Below are positions 55,348 through 64,000 of a stretch of DNA of 64,000 nucleotides, piece after piece. The DNA is from Kosakonia arachidis (GTDB taxonomy: Bacteria; Pseudomonadota; Gammaproteobacteria; Enterobacterales; Enterobacteriaceae). The notes beneath the pieces are model-generated. The model ran no database searches, was not told the DNA's origin, and saw only the letters and a list, made by a program, of their open reading frames with translations. Position numbers and translations under genes: made by a program. Every line of letters starts with the position of its first letter. The stretch's first letter is position 1. The DNA lies in contig NZ_FPAU01000006.1 of assembly GCF_900116535.1 (NCBI RefSeq), forward strand, positions 62,001 to 126,000. Reading direction: 5' to 3'.

Positions 55348-57081
55348 TTACTTCAGCGGCGAGTGACGACGTTCAATGCCGTAACGTTCGATCTCTTTAT
55401 AGGGCACGGTCGTCGATTTACGTTTACGCACGTCAACCAGCGTGACGCGGTCTGTACACGAGTAGCAGGGATCGAGGCTGCCAATAATCAGTGGCGCGTC
55501 GGAGACGGTGTTGCCGCGCAGCATATAGCGCAGTACCGGCCAGTTGGCATAGGTGGCCGCACGGCAGCGCCAACGGTAGAGCTTCTGATTGTCGCCGAGC
55601 ATGCTCCAGTGCACATCTTCCCCGCGTGGTGCTTCAACATAACCGAGAGCGAATTTATGCGGCTGATAGCTGAAGCCTTCGGTTAGCAACGGGGTATCCG
55701 GCAGGTTATCGAGGGCAAACTCAATCATCGCCAGCGAATCAAACACCTCTTTTACCCGCACCATCACGCGCGAGAAGACGTCGCCATCCGGCCAGGTGAA
55801 CAGGGTTTTCGGCAGGTTGCCATAGTCGGCGTAAGGGTGATCGAAGCGCAGATCGCGGGCAAAACCGCTGCCGCGAATCAGAGGCCCCACCGGGCTAAAA
55901 TCGCGCGCGATCTGGCGGTCAAGAATGCCGACGCCCTGGGTGCGCTGCGCCATGTTCGGGGTCGAGAGCAGCATATCCACCAGTTGCGTCACTTCGGCAC
56001 GCATCTCTTTCACCAGTTGGATGGTCTTCACGCGTTGCTCTTTCAGGATGTCACGGCGGATACCACCAATAAGATTCAGACCATAGGTTTTGCGCGAGCC
56101 AGTCAGCAGTTCTGCCATGGTCATTGATTTCTCGCGAATACGAAAAAACTGCATAAACCCGGTGTCGAAACCGACAAAGTGACTGGAAAGACCAATGTTA
56201 AGCAGGTGGCTGTGAAGCCGCTCCACTTCCAGTAATACCGAGCGGATAGTGTGTGCACGCTGTGGCACCACAATTCCCAGTGCATTCTCCACTGACGTGG
56301 TGTAGGCGACGCTGTGGGCAAAACCACAAATACCGCAGACCCGATCCGAAAGGAAGGTGACTTCGTTATAACCCATACGGGTTTCCGCCAGCTTCTCCAT
56401 GCCGCGATGTACATAGAACAGACGGTAATCGGCGTCGATAATCCGCTCCCCATCGACAAACAGACGGAAGTGACCTGGTTCATCAGAAGTGATATGCAGC
56501 GGGCCAATCGGCACGATGCGCGCAGAATTGCCGCCATCGTTGATAAAAGTGTAATTCTCCGTGTCGCTGGTCGGCTCCGGGCGCAGGCGATAATCCATAG
56601 TATCTTTTCGCAGCGGATGCAGATCGTCCGGCCAGTCGTCCGGTAATACCAGCCGACGTTGATCCGGCAGGCCGACCGGGATCAGCCCGTACATATCGCG
56701 GATCTCTCGTTCGCCCCACACGGCAGCGGGCACGCGAGGCGTCACAGACGGGAATTCCCGCGTCTCAGCGTCAACCAGTGCTTTCACCACAATCCAGCAC
56801 TTTTCCGCCCCTTCCATCGACAGCGCGTAATAGACCGCGTAATGGCCATTCAGGCTGCGCTCGTCGTTGCCAAACAGTACCGGTAGCCAGCCGTCATGCT
56901 GGTAATAGAGATAGTGAACAATGTCCGGTAACTGGTTAATTTTCACCGTAATGGTGACCTGTTCGAAAGTCTGACGTTCTTCTTCCAGCACCGCGCCGGG
57001 AAACTGTACTTTCAACGCCGCAAGGCAGGCATTGCCGCGCGGCTGCTGGTGGTTCACGCTTGCTAAATAACTCACTTTCAC
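55348..57081 (-). CDS. hyfG: Hydrogenase-4 large (catalytic) subunit
   Basis: 577 residues. The N-terminal ~170 residues are the NuoC-like part ([28 protein letters not shown]) and the rest is the NiFe-hydrogenase large-subunit/NuoD-like domain. The four nickel-iron ligands are in [10 protein letters not shown] and [15 protein letters not shown] ~30-residue tail follows the last cysteine motif, the part normally removed by a maturation protease. It overlaps hyfF by four bases. Confidence 0.97.
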   Translation of the reverse strand: MKVSYLASVNHQQPRGNACLAALKVQFPGAVLEEERQTFEQVTITVKINQLPDIVHYLYYQHDGWLPVLFGNDERSLNGHYAVYYALSMEGAEKCWIVVKALVDAETREFPSVTPRVPAAVWGEREIRDMYGLIPVGLPDQRRLVLPDDWPDDLHPLRKDTMDYRLRPEPTSDTENYTFINDGGNSARIVPIGPLHITSDEPGHFRLFVDGERIIDADYRLFYVHRGMEKLAETRMGYNEVTFLSDRVCGICGFAHSVAYTTSVENALGIVVPQRAHTIRSVLLEVERLHSHLLNIGLSSHFVGFDTGFMQFFRIREKSMTMAELLTGSRKTYGLNLIGGIRRDILKEQRVKTIQLVKEMRAEVTQLVDMLLSTPNMAQRTQGVGILDRQIARDFSPVGPLIRGSGFARDLRFDHPYADYGNLPKTLFTWPDGDVFSRVMVRVKEVFDSLAMIEFALDNLPDTPLLTEGFSYQPHKFALGYVEAPRGEDVHWSMLGDNQKLYRWRCRAATYANWPVLRYMLRGNTVSDAPLIIGSLDPCYSCTDRVTLVDVRKRKSTTVPYKEIERYGIERRHSPLK

Positions 57082-58661
57082 TCTCCCTGGACGTGCGATG
57101 GTGTTGCCGACGTGGCGGTAATCTCAAACGTGGCCCACAGCCAGTTCAGCCGGGTGGGGCGCTCATGGTCTCCGGACAGCACGATGCTTGAGGCACCGGC
57201 CAGCAAACGGCTGACTGGCTGCGGAATATGGGTGCCCATCACCAGCATCATCACCAGTAATAACACCATCGGAACGGTGGTCAGCCAGCCCAGTTCGCCG
57301 CGGGCAACCTGCTGCGGCGGCGTGGCGAACAGCACTTTGGCGACCATGCGTACCAGCCCGCCAAGTACCAGTGTCAGCAGCAACAGCAGTACCAGGGTTA
57401 CGACCAGGTGCTCAGCTGCCAGCCCGGCGGTGACAGTCATAAATTCACTGAGGAAGATGTTGAATGGCGGCATACCGCCGAGCGCCAGCGCACCGCCGCC
57501 GAGCAGCACTGCGGTCAGCGGCATGACTTTCAACATGCCGCACACCACATCCATATTACGGGTGCCGTACTTCAGCAGCACATTGCCAGAGCCACAGAAC
57601 AGCAGCGTTTTAGCGAGACTGTGATTCAGGGTGTGCAGCAACGCGGCGAAGATACCGAGCGGTCCGCCGATACCGAGCGCCACCGCCACCAATCCCATAT
57701 TTTCCACGCTGGAGTAGGCCAGCAGGCGTTTCATATCCTGCTGTACCAGGATGAAGAAGGCGGCAACGCCAACCGACAGCATGCCGAACACCAGCAGTAG
57801 CGTATTCGGGAAGCTGTCACCAATGGCGTGACAAATAATGATGTAGTAACGAATCAGTACCAGCAGCGCGCAGTTGAGCAGCACCGCCGAGAGCAGGGCG
57901 CTCACCGGGCTGGGGGCTTCGCTGTGCGCATCCGGCAGCCAGGCGTGCATCGGGAAGAGGCCGGTTTTCGTCCCAAAACCGATCAGCACAAAGACAAAAG
58001 CCAGCACCATTAATGTCGGGTCGAGTTTGCTGCTCTCTTTCAGCACTTCCGTCCAGAAAATAGCGTGATCCGGCTCGGTCATAAAGCTGGCAGCATTGGC
58101 GTACACCAGCACAGTGCCGAACAGACCAAACGCCACGCCAACGGTACAGATAATGATGTATTTCCACGCCGCTTCCAGCGAGGAGCGCTGGCCGTAAATA
58201 CCCACCAGAAACGCTGAACTTAGCGTGGTGGCTTCAATTGCCGCCCACATCACAATCAGGTTGTTGCTGGTCACAACCAATAACATGGTAAACAGGAACA
58301 GATGAAAGAAACCGTAGTAGTAACAGAGCGTGGATACGCTGATTTCCCCGTGATCGACTTCATGGCGCATATAGCCAATCGAATACACCCCGGTGAGAAA
58401 ACCTATAATCCCCAGCAGCGACAAAAATAAACCGCTGAGGCTATCAATGTGCAGCCAACGGTGCGCGCCGAAAATTTCTCCTGCCTGCACTGCTTCCGTC
58501 ACCGTCCACAATGCGACAATCAGTAACAGCGTAATGCCCAGTGAGTGCACCACCGTGACCAGCGTCCGCGCCGCATTCCCGCTCAACCGGCAGGCAAAAC
58601 AGAGCACAGAGACGACCAGCGGCGTCAACAGCAACAGCGTGAACATCAATGCATGACTCAT
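57078..58661 (-). CDS. hyfF: Hydrogenase-4 membrane subunit HyfF (NuoN/M/L-like)
   Basis: 527 residues (E. coli 526) with about 14 membrane helices. The proton-channel family features include the conserved lysine and histidine segments [29 protein letters not shown] and [14 protein letters not shown]. It is one of three complex-I-like antiporter subunits (with HyfB and HyfD) that distinguish hydrogenase-4 from hydrogenase-3 and suggest energy coupling by proton translocation. Confidence 0.96.
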   Translation of the reverse strand: MSHALMFTLLLLTPLVVSVLCFACRLSGNAARTLVTVVHSLGITLLLIVALWTVTEAVQAGEIFGAHRWLHIDSLSGLFLSLLGIIGFLTGVYSIGYMRHEVDHGEISVSTLCYYYGFFHLFLFTMLLVVTSNNLIVMWAAIEATTLSSAFLVGIYGQRSSLEAAWKYIIICTVGVAFGLFGTVLVYANAASFMTEPDHAIFWTEVLKESSKLDPTLMVLAFVFVLIGFGTKTGLFPMHAWLPDAHSEAPSPVSALLSAVLLNCALLVLIRYYIIICHAIGDSFPNTLLLVFGMLSVGVAAFFILVQQDMKRLLAYSSVENMGLVAVALGIGGPLGIFAALLHTLNHSLAKTLLFCGSGNVLLKYGTRNMDVVCGMLKVMPLTAVLLGGGALALGGMPPFNIFLSEFMTVTAGLAAEHLVVTLVLLLLLTLVLGGLVRMVAKVLFATPPQQVARGELGWLTTVPMVLLLVMMLVMGTHIPQPVSRLLAGASSIVLSGDHERPTRLNWLWATFEITATSATPSHVQGE

Positions 58662-58665
58662 GGTA

Positions 58666-59316
58666 TTACCCCTTCAGCGCCGTAAGGTTGTTAACATCCA
58701 GCGTGCCGTGGGTGCGCCAGATTTTCCTTGCCAGCAGCGCCATCACAATCACGGCGAAAATGGCATCCGTCGCGATACCGATTTCAACCAGTTCCGGCGC
58801 ACGCCAGGCGAGCAACGCCAGCACCAGATGCGAGCCGTTTTCCATCAGGCAGTAACCGAACACCTGGCGCAAGATATTGCGCTGGCTGATGATGCACAGC
58901 AGACCCAGCAGGAAGTGACCGAGGGCAACAGCGAGCGCCGGTTTAAGCTGGGCGACCATCGGTAGTTGTACCGGACGGACGACAAACCAGCACAGCAGCA
59001 CAATGGCGGCGGCCATCAGCACCAGTGTCGCCGGGCCAAACAGACGTTCCCCTGTGCCATCGGGGGCCATCTTGCGAAACGCGTAGCCCATAATCAGCGG
59101 CACCAGCAGTACCTTGGTAAAGAAGGCGCTGAACGACCACATCAGTAATTGTTCCGCATTCAGCAACTGCGATAGCGTGAAAAAGATAGAGACCAGCACC
59201 AGTGATTGCAGGGCATACAACCAGCAGGAGACGGAGTAGCGTCTGGCGCAGGTGACCAGCAGCGAGGTGAACATCATCAGCCCCGCCAGATTGTTAACAA
59301 GCAAAGTTCCCGTCAT
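58666..59316 (-). CDS. hyfE: Hydrogenase-4 membrane subunit HyfE (NuoK-like region)
   Basis: 216 residues from ATG 59316, the E. coli length, with GGGAG upstream; the ATG three bases earlier is also possible and a still longer frame is not conserved. Six to seven membrane helices. The C-terminal half ([31 protein letters not shown]) is nearly identical to E. coli HyfE and corresponds to NuoK of complex I. Confidence 0.95.
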   Translation of the reverse strand: MTGTLLVNNLAGLMMFTSLLVTCARRYSVSCWLYALQSLVLVSIFFTLSQLLNAEQLLMWSFSAFFTKVLLVPLIMGYAFRKMAPDGTGERLFGPATLVLMAAAIVLLCWFVVRPVQLPMVAQLKPALAVALGHFLLGLLCIISQRNILRQVFGYCLMENGSHLVLALLAWRAPELVEIGIATDAIFAVIVMALLARKIWRTHGTLDVNNLTALKG

Positions 59317-59327
59317 CATCGACTCCC

Positions 59328-60767
59328 TTATCCAAGCCACGCCGCAGCAATCACGCTTGAGCACAGCGACATCACAATCAAAATGACCAGCACCAGTTTC
59401 ATCGCCCACGGCAACGGTGCGGCCTGCGCGACCTCTTCACTTGCTTCGCCCGGTACGACACGGCCAAACCAGTAGATAAACCAGCCGAAGCTGGCGACCG
59501 ATTCCACCAGCGCCAGCACCATCACCGGCAGCAGGATCGGGTAGCTATTCGAGAGCGCAAAACCGGCAGCGAAGAGGGGAAACTTGCTGAAGAAACCGTT
59601 AAACGGCGGAACACCAGTGATGGCCAGCGCGGCAACGCAAAAGCCGATACCTGCCAGCGGTAGCGTGCGCATTACCCCGCGCAAACGTGGCAGCAGGCGA
59701 GTGCCGCAGCTGTAGCTCAGCGCACCGGCGACGAGGAAGAACAGGCTCTTGGCGAAAGCATGGTTGAAGATGTAAACGATCCCCGCTTTGAAGGCCAGCG
59801 GCGAGCCAAAGGTGGAGAGCGACAGCGCGAGGAAGATCCACGCCAGTTGCGAAATGGTCGACCATGCCAATAGCCGTTTCATATCTTTTTGCGGCAGGTA
59901 CATCAAAAAGCCGTAGACCATCGTTATCGTTGCCATCGTCACGCCGACCCAGCCGATGATATGCGGTATCTGGCCGCCTTCGGCGATGGCACGGGCGAAA
60001 ATATAGACACCAACTTTCACCATTGACGCGGCGTGTAAGTAAGCGCTCACCGGGGTTGGCGCTTCCATGGCATCCGGCAGCCAGGCCTGTAACGGTAACT
60101 GGGCCGATTTTCCCCATGCGGCAAACAGAATGCCGCCATACACCAGCCAGCTTGGTGTACCGTGCAACTGGCTGATGGCGCTCAGGGCAAAGGTGCCGGT
60201 ATTAAGGAATAGCGTGGCAGCGGCCAAATAAAGGCCCAGCGAACCGACATGGGTAATCAGCAGTGCTTTCATGGCCGCACGCTGTGATTTTTCGCTCTGG
60301 TAATAGCTGATCAGCGCCCAGGAACAACCCCCGGTAATTTCAAAAAACAGCAGTTGTCCCAGCAATGTTGAAGAGAGCACCAGCCCGGACATTGCGCCGA
60401 TAAAAATCAGCAAAAACGCGTAGTAGCGGTTGCTACCCTCGTGCGGATGCTCGCGGTTGCCGCGCGTCAGATAGCCGGTTGAGTAGAGCGCCACCAGCAG
60501 GCCGAGGAACACCACCACAAACAGGATCAGCGTGCTGATACGATCGACCATAAGACCAAACAGCGCTATCTGGCCTGCCGACAGCAGCGGAATATCCACC
60601 GCTTCGCGCCCGGCATTATAGAAACTGAGCGCCAGCGACAGCGTCGCCGCCGTCGCCAGCAGAGCAAACAGCGTGGCGAGCTGCGGGGCGGTTCGCCGGG
60701 GAGCCAGTGAGACGATCAGTGCGCCAATAAAGGGCAGCAGCAGCGTCGTCAAAGCAAGAGTTTCCAT
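59328..60767 (-). CDS. hyfD: Hydrogenase-4 membrane subunit HyfD (NuoL/N-like)
   Basis: 479 residues, the E. coli length, about 14 membrane helices. The antiporter core is visible (AWGKSAQLPLQAWLPDAMEAPTPVSAYLHAASMVKVGVYIFAR and MKRLLAWSTISQLAWIF), including the conserved lysines and histidines. It lies between hyfC and hyfE with gaps of 16 and 11 bases. Confidence 0.96.
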   Translation of the reverse strand: METLALTTLLLPFIGALIVSLAPRRTAPQLATLFALLATAATLSLALSFYNAGREAVDIPLLSAGQIALFGLMVDRISTLILFVVVFLGLLVALYSTGYLTRGNREHPHEGSNRYYAFLLIFIGAMSGLVLSSTLLGQLLFFEITGGCSWALISYYQSEKSQRAAMKALLITHVGSLGLYLAAATLFLNTGTFALSAISQLHGTPSWLVYGGILFAAWGKSAQLPLQAWLPDAMEAPTPVSAYLHAASMVKVGVYIFARAIAEGGQIPHIIGWVGVTMATITMVYGFLMYLPQKDMKRLLAWSTISQLAWIFLALSLSTFGSPLAFKAGIVYIFNHAFAKSLFFLVAGALSYSCGTRLLPRLRGVMRTLPLAGIGFCVAALAITGVPPFNGFFSKFPLFAAGFALSNSYPILLPVMVLALVESVASFGWFIYWFGRVVPGEASEEVAQAAPLPWAMKLVLVILIVMSLCSSVIAAAWLG

Positions 60768-60783
60768 TGTTTTCCTGTGCTCC

Positions 60784-61731
60784 TTACAGACCGGTTAACC
60801 AGAGAACATACGACAGCGCAGCCAGACTGAAGCCGAGCCAGGTAAGGTGATGCGTCAGCAAAAATCGTCCGCGTGCCAGCGAGTTCTCCACCAGCGACGC
60901 CAGAACGAACACCACCAGCAATTTAATAAGCGTGATAACCAGCGACAGCGCCATCGCGCCGATGCTCAGGCTGGCGGCATTGCCAAAGGGGAAAAACAGC
61001 GCCAGAAACAGTGCGGCCATCACCACCTGTTTCAGCCCGACGCCCCATTTCACCAGCGCCAGACCCGCGCCGGAGTATTCAGTCAGTGGCCCTTCCTGCA
61101 ACTCCTGTTCGGCTTCTGCAACATCGAAGGGGATTTTTCCCATTTCAATAAAACAGGCGAACCCGCAGGCGAGTAATGCCAACAGAGTGGCGACCGGGGA
61201 GATCCAGCCTGATGCCAGTGTGTTGCTGATGGCGCTGATATTGGTGGAACCGGCCAGCAGCGCCAGCACCAGCAATGAGAGGATCAGCATTGGCTCCACC
61301 AGAATCCCCAACGTCAGTTCGCGGCTGGCGCCCAGGCCGGAGAAGGGGCTGCCGGTATCAAGGCCGGAAAGGGCAAAGAAAAAGCGGAACAGTGCAAAGA
61401 GATAAATCAGGGTGATCAGATCGCCTGCGCCAGCGAAGGGTGAGGTGCGAATAAACAGCGGTAATGTCATCGCCACCAGCAACATGCTGCTGAGCAGTAC
61501 CCACGGCATCACGCGGAACATCAGCCCGGAAGAGGCGGGCGCGACCGCCTGGCGTTTTAAAAGTTTTTGCAGGTCGCGGTAATCCTGCCAGATCCCCGGC
61601 CCGCGTCTTGAGTGCATGCGGGCGCGGATCTGGCGTGAAATACCCGTAAACAGTGGCGTCAGCGCCAGTAGCAGGGCAGCCTGGCAAAGCGCAAACAGCC
61701 CCAGTGACCACGCAGAAGTCTGTTCTAACAT
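60784..61731 (-). CDS. hyfC: Hydrogenase-4 membrane subunit HyfC (NuoH/HycD-like)
   Basis: 315 residues from ATG 61731, the E. coli length; AGGAGG lies eight bases upstream, better spaced than for the in-frame ATG at 61737. Eight membrane helices. The hallmark loops of the NuoH family are present: MHSRRGPGIWQDYRDLQKL and EMGKIPFDVAEAEQELQEGPLTEYSG. It anchors the catalytic arm to the membrane arm. Confidence 0.95.
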   Translation of the reverse strand: MLEQTSAWSLGLFALCQAALLLALTPLFTGISRQIRARMHSRRGPGIWQDYRDLQKLLKRQAVAPASSGLMFRVMPWVLLSSMLLVAMTLPLFIRTSPFAGAGDLITLIYLFALFRFFFALSGLDTGSPFSGLGASRELTLGILVEPMLILSLLVLALLAGSTNISAISNTLASGWISPVATLLALLACGFACFIEMGKIPFDVAEAEQELQEGPLTEYSGAGLALVKWGVGLKQVVMAALFLALFFPFGNAASLSIGAMALSLVITLIKLLVVFVLASLVENSLARGRFLLTHHLTWLGFSLAALSYVLWLTGL

Positions 61732-61744
61732 CGTCATTCCCTCC

Positions 61745-63766
61745 TCACAGCGCAATCGTCAGCAGCAGGATCACCAGCGCGGCAATCACATACAGGCAAT
61801 AGAGACGGAAATCCCCGCTTTGCAGGTACTGCACCAGACGGGCAATACGCTGAGTCATGCTGACCAGCGGGCGGATAATTTTATCGTCCCAGAAGGGTTC
61901 GGTACGGCTGGCTATCTGCGTAATACCCCCAAGGCTTTGTTGCAGAGGCGTGGTGGGATCGAGCTGTTTACGCAGCCGATACAGCGGGCCGAACATCACG
62001 CGCAGTGGCTGAGTAAAGCTGCCTGCTGAAGGTGCCATGCCTTTCTCCCATACATAACCGCAGGCCCAGGCATCGCCGCTGCGGCGGTATGTGCCTCGCG
62101 TCTGGCGGTTGATGTACCACAACACACCAGGCAACAGTGGCAGTGCGATCAGCAGCAGGAACAGGGTGGAGGGCGTCAACATAGCCTGTTGCGCGTCGCC
62201 GGGAACCAGCGTTGCACCCTGAGTGACGGCAACAGATGTGGTGGCGGTAAGTGAAAGCGCAACCTGCAACAGGTGCGGCGCGATAACACTGGCGCCGACG
62301 CCACACAAAATGCAGAGTAGCGCCAGCGCCAGCATGGCGGCGATCATTGGCCATGGCACTTCCTGCGCCTGATCGGCTTTTTCACTGCGCGGATTACCGC
62401 AGAAGCTAATGCCGTAGACTTTGACGAAGCACATCGCGGCCAGCGCCCCGGTGATCGCCAGCATTACCATCGCGACGGGGCCTGCGAGGCGTGGAATGAT
62501 GGCGTCGATACGCGTAAGGGAGAAGAGCGACTGGTAGGTATACCACTCGCTGATGAAACCGTTGAGCGGCGGCATGGCGGAAATGGCGAGGCAGCCAACA
62601 AGGAATGCGCCCGCTGTCCACGGCATCCGTTTCGCCAGCGCGCCCATTTTTTCCATATCGCGGCTGTGCAGACGGTAGATAATCGCCCCGGCACCGAGAA
62701 ACAGCAGCCCTTTAAACAACGCATGATTGAGCAGGTGGAATAGCGCACCCAGCAGACCAATGGCAGCGATCACCGGCTGGTGTAACGCTATCCCCGCCAT
62801 GCCGACGCCGACGCCCATCAAAATGATGCCGATGTTTTCCACCGTGTGCCACGCCAGCAGGCGTTTGATGTCGTGCTCGGCCAAAGCATATAGCACGCCG
62901 AGTACCGAAGAGACCGCACCAAAAGCCAGCACCACCACGCCCCACCACAGCGGAATACCGCTATGACCGAGCAGGTCGATGCCGACTTTGATAATGCCGA
63001 AGATACCGATTTTCACCATCACGCCCGACATCAATGCCGAGGCGTGGGACGGTGCTGCCGGGTGAGCGCGTGGCAGCCAACTGTGCAGCGGCAGCATCCC
63101 GGCTTTGGCGCCAAACCCGAAGAAGGCGAGCAGGAATACCGCCGAGGCGGTGCCCGGCGACAGTGACAGGGTGCGGAAGCTGGCGAAATCCAGACTACCG
63201 CTTTGCCGCCACATCAGGAAGAAGGCGATCATGATCAGCACAGAACCGGCGTGAGCAATAAAAAAGTAGAGCATCCCGGCGCGGATCGATTCGTCATCCT
63301 GGTCGGTGATAACCAAAAACCACGAGGCCAGCGACATCATCTCGAACAGCACAATGAACCAGAAGGCATTGTCCATCACCACCAGCCCGACCATTGAGGC
63401 GATAAACAGATTCATAAAGAATCCCATCGCACCTGGCCCTTTGCCGAGGTATTCGCGGACATAGGCCAGCGAATAGAGTCCGCACAGTGTTACCAGCAGG
63501 GAAATCACCAGCAGCATAAAGGCGCTCAGACTATCCAGCCGCACCATAAAATGGGCGAAATAAAACGGTCCGGCAGCCTGCCAGGTGAGTGTTTCGCCGC
63601 CGCCAAGTGCGACAAGTGCACTTGCAATGCCTAATAACCCGCCGATCATTGCCGAGATTCCAGCGACGTTGATGGCCAGAATTTGCTGACGGGAAAGCAA
63701 CAGCGAGGCTATGCCGCCGGCAACATACAGCACGATTGACCACATCAATAATTGCAGGGCATCCAT
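61745..63766 (-). CDS. hyfB: Hydrogenase-4 membrane subunit HyfB (NuoL/HycC-like)
   Basis: 673 residues (E. coli 672), about 16 membrane helices. The proton-antiporter signature is present (GAKAGMLPLHSWLPRAHPAAPSHASALMSGVMVKIGIFGI and IKRLLAWHTVENIGIILMG), with a C-terminal amphipathic extension. Its start overlaps the hyfA stop. Confidence 0.97.
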   Translation of the reverse strand: MDALQLLMWSIVLYVAGGIASLLLSRQQILAINVAGISAMIGGLLGIASALVALGGGETLTWQAAGPFYFAHFMVRLDSLSAFMLLVISLLVTLCGLYSLAYVREYLGKGPGAMGFFMNLFIASMVGLVVMDNAFWFIVLFEMMSLASWFLVITDQDDESIRAGMLYFFIAHAGSVLIMIAFFLMWRQSGSLDFASFRTLSLSPGTASAVFLLAFFGFGAKAGMLPLHSWLPRAHPAAPSHASALMSGVMVKIGIFGIIKVGIDLLGHSGIPLWWGVVVLAFGAVSSVLGVLYALAEHDIKRLLAWHTVENIGIILMGVGVGMAGIALHQPVIAAIGLLGALFHLLNHALFKGLLFLGAGAIIYRLHSRDMEKMGALAKRMPWTAGAFLVGCLAISAMPPLNGFISEWYTYQSLFSLTRIDAIIPRLAGPVAMVMLAITGALAAMCFVKVYGISFCGNPRSEKADQAQEVPWPMIAAMLALALLCILCGVGASVIAPHLLQVALSLTATTSVAVTQGATLVPGDAQQAMLTPSTLFLLLIALPLLPGVLWYINRQTRGTYRRSGDAWACGYVWEKGMAPSAGSFTQPLRVMFGPLYRLRKQLDPTTPLQQSLGGITQIASRTEPFWDDKIIRPLVSMTQRIARLVQYLQSGDFRLYCLYVIAALVILLLTIAL

Positions 63767-64000
63767 TAGCGTTGCTCCGACGAAGGGGAAACGACCGCGA
63801 AAGTGATCTCTGTCGAACTCAGGGCGGCCAGCTCTCGGCGATTTTTTAACTGCTTATGCATGGCGGAATCTGTCACCAGATGCAGGGCGTTGGTCGGGCA
63901 GGCCCGCACGCAGGATGGCCCTTCCGGCAGGAAGTAGCAGAGATCGCACTTCACTGCGATGGTCTGCACGCCCGCATTCCAACGCAAAAAAGGGTGGTCA
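63766..64000 (-). CDS. hyfA: Hydrogenase-4 iron-sulfur subunit HyfA, partial (5' end outside window)
   Basis: Only the C-terminal ~78 codons are in the window; the frame is open through base 64000. The segment has the last ferredoxin-type cysteine motif (KCDLC ... CVRACP), as in E. coli HyfA, a four-cluster electron-transfer subunit (HycB-like). It is the first gene of the hyf operon, so the operon promoter lies beyond the right edge. Confidence 0.93.
   Translation of the reverse strand, partial: DHPFLRWNAGVQTIAVKCDLCYFLPEGPSCVRACPTNALHLVTDSAMHKQLKNRRELAALSSTEITFAVVSPSSEQR

Overview
The window is a chromosomal segment of a member of the Enterobacteriaceae. Its backbone follows the Escherichia coli gene order closely: yfhM-pbpC-ndk-rlmN-rodZ-ispG-hisS-yfgM-bamB-der-yfgJ-xseA-guaB-guaA, then yfgG, ppx-ppk, purN-purM, upp-uraA, hda, yfgD, bepA, perM and a complete hyf operon that runs off the right edge. 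The proteins are close to, but not identical with, those of E. coli. Extra genes, such as a protealysin/emfourin pair and a FIST-chemoreceptor gene, suggest a relative in the Klebsiella/Enterobacter/Kosakonia/Citrobacter range. I cannot name the species.

Region by region: 1-15.8 kb is core housekeeping (envelope proteins, nucleotide metabolism, tRNA/rRNA modification, isoprenoid synthesis, outer-membrane assembly, ribosome biogenesis). 15.86-21.2 kb is an AT-richer insertion downstream of der. It holds an IS150-like remnant, an orphan type VI secretion cassette (L,D-transpeptidase-like effector, membrane immunity protein, Hcp), and a decayed pair of minus-strand genes (a DGQHR-domain protein with an internal stop and a frameshifted gene with a HEPN-like stretch). 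21.2-27.5 kb returns to core genes (yfgJ, xseA, guaBA) with protealysin and its inhibitor inserted between them.

27.5-37.9 kb is a second accessory block, starting exactly at the guaA stop codon. A ~220-bp sequence containing the guaA terminator is directly repeated on both sides of a cytoplasmic FIST-chemoreceptor gene. Then come a RelBE-like toxin-antitoxin pair, a divergent pair formed by an orphan restriction-modification-type controller (C protein) and a Ner/Nlp-like regulator with C-box-like operators between them, a broken metalloprotease-type T6SS effector with its lipoprotein immunity gene, a Phd/ParE-type toxin-antitoxin pair, and a two-gene operon encoding a TPR protein and a DUF4062-SIR2-like protein. 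This last operon is the best candidate in the window for an undescribed, possibly defensive, system.

37.9-50.4 kb is core again: yfgG, a C-terminal scrap of yfgF, polyphosphate metabolism (ppx-ppk), purine genes with a PurR box, the uracil salvage pair upp-uraA, the replication regulator hda (apparently with a CTG start), yfgD, bepA and perM. 50.4-64 kb is the hydrogenase-4 (formate hydrogenlyase-2) operon on the minus strand, hyfA (partial) to hyfJ, followed by the sigma-54 activator hyfR and a FocA-like formate channel gene that has its own sigma-54-type -24/-12 promoter. No tRNA, rRNA, CRISPR array or integrase was seen.
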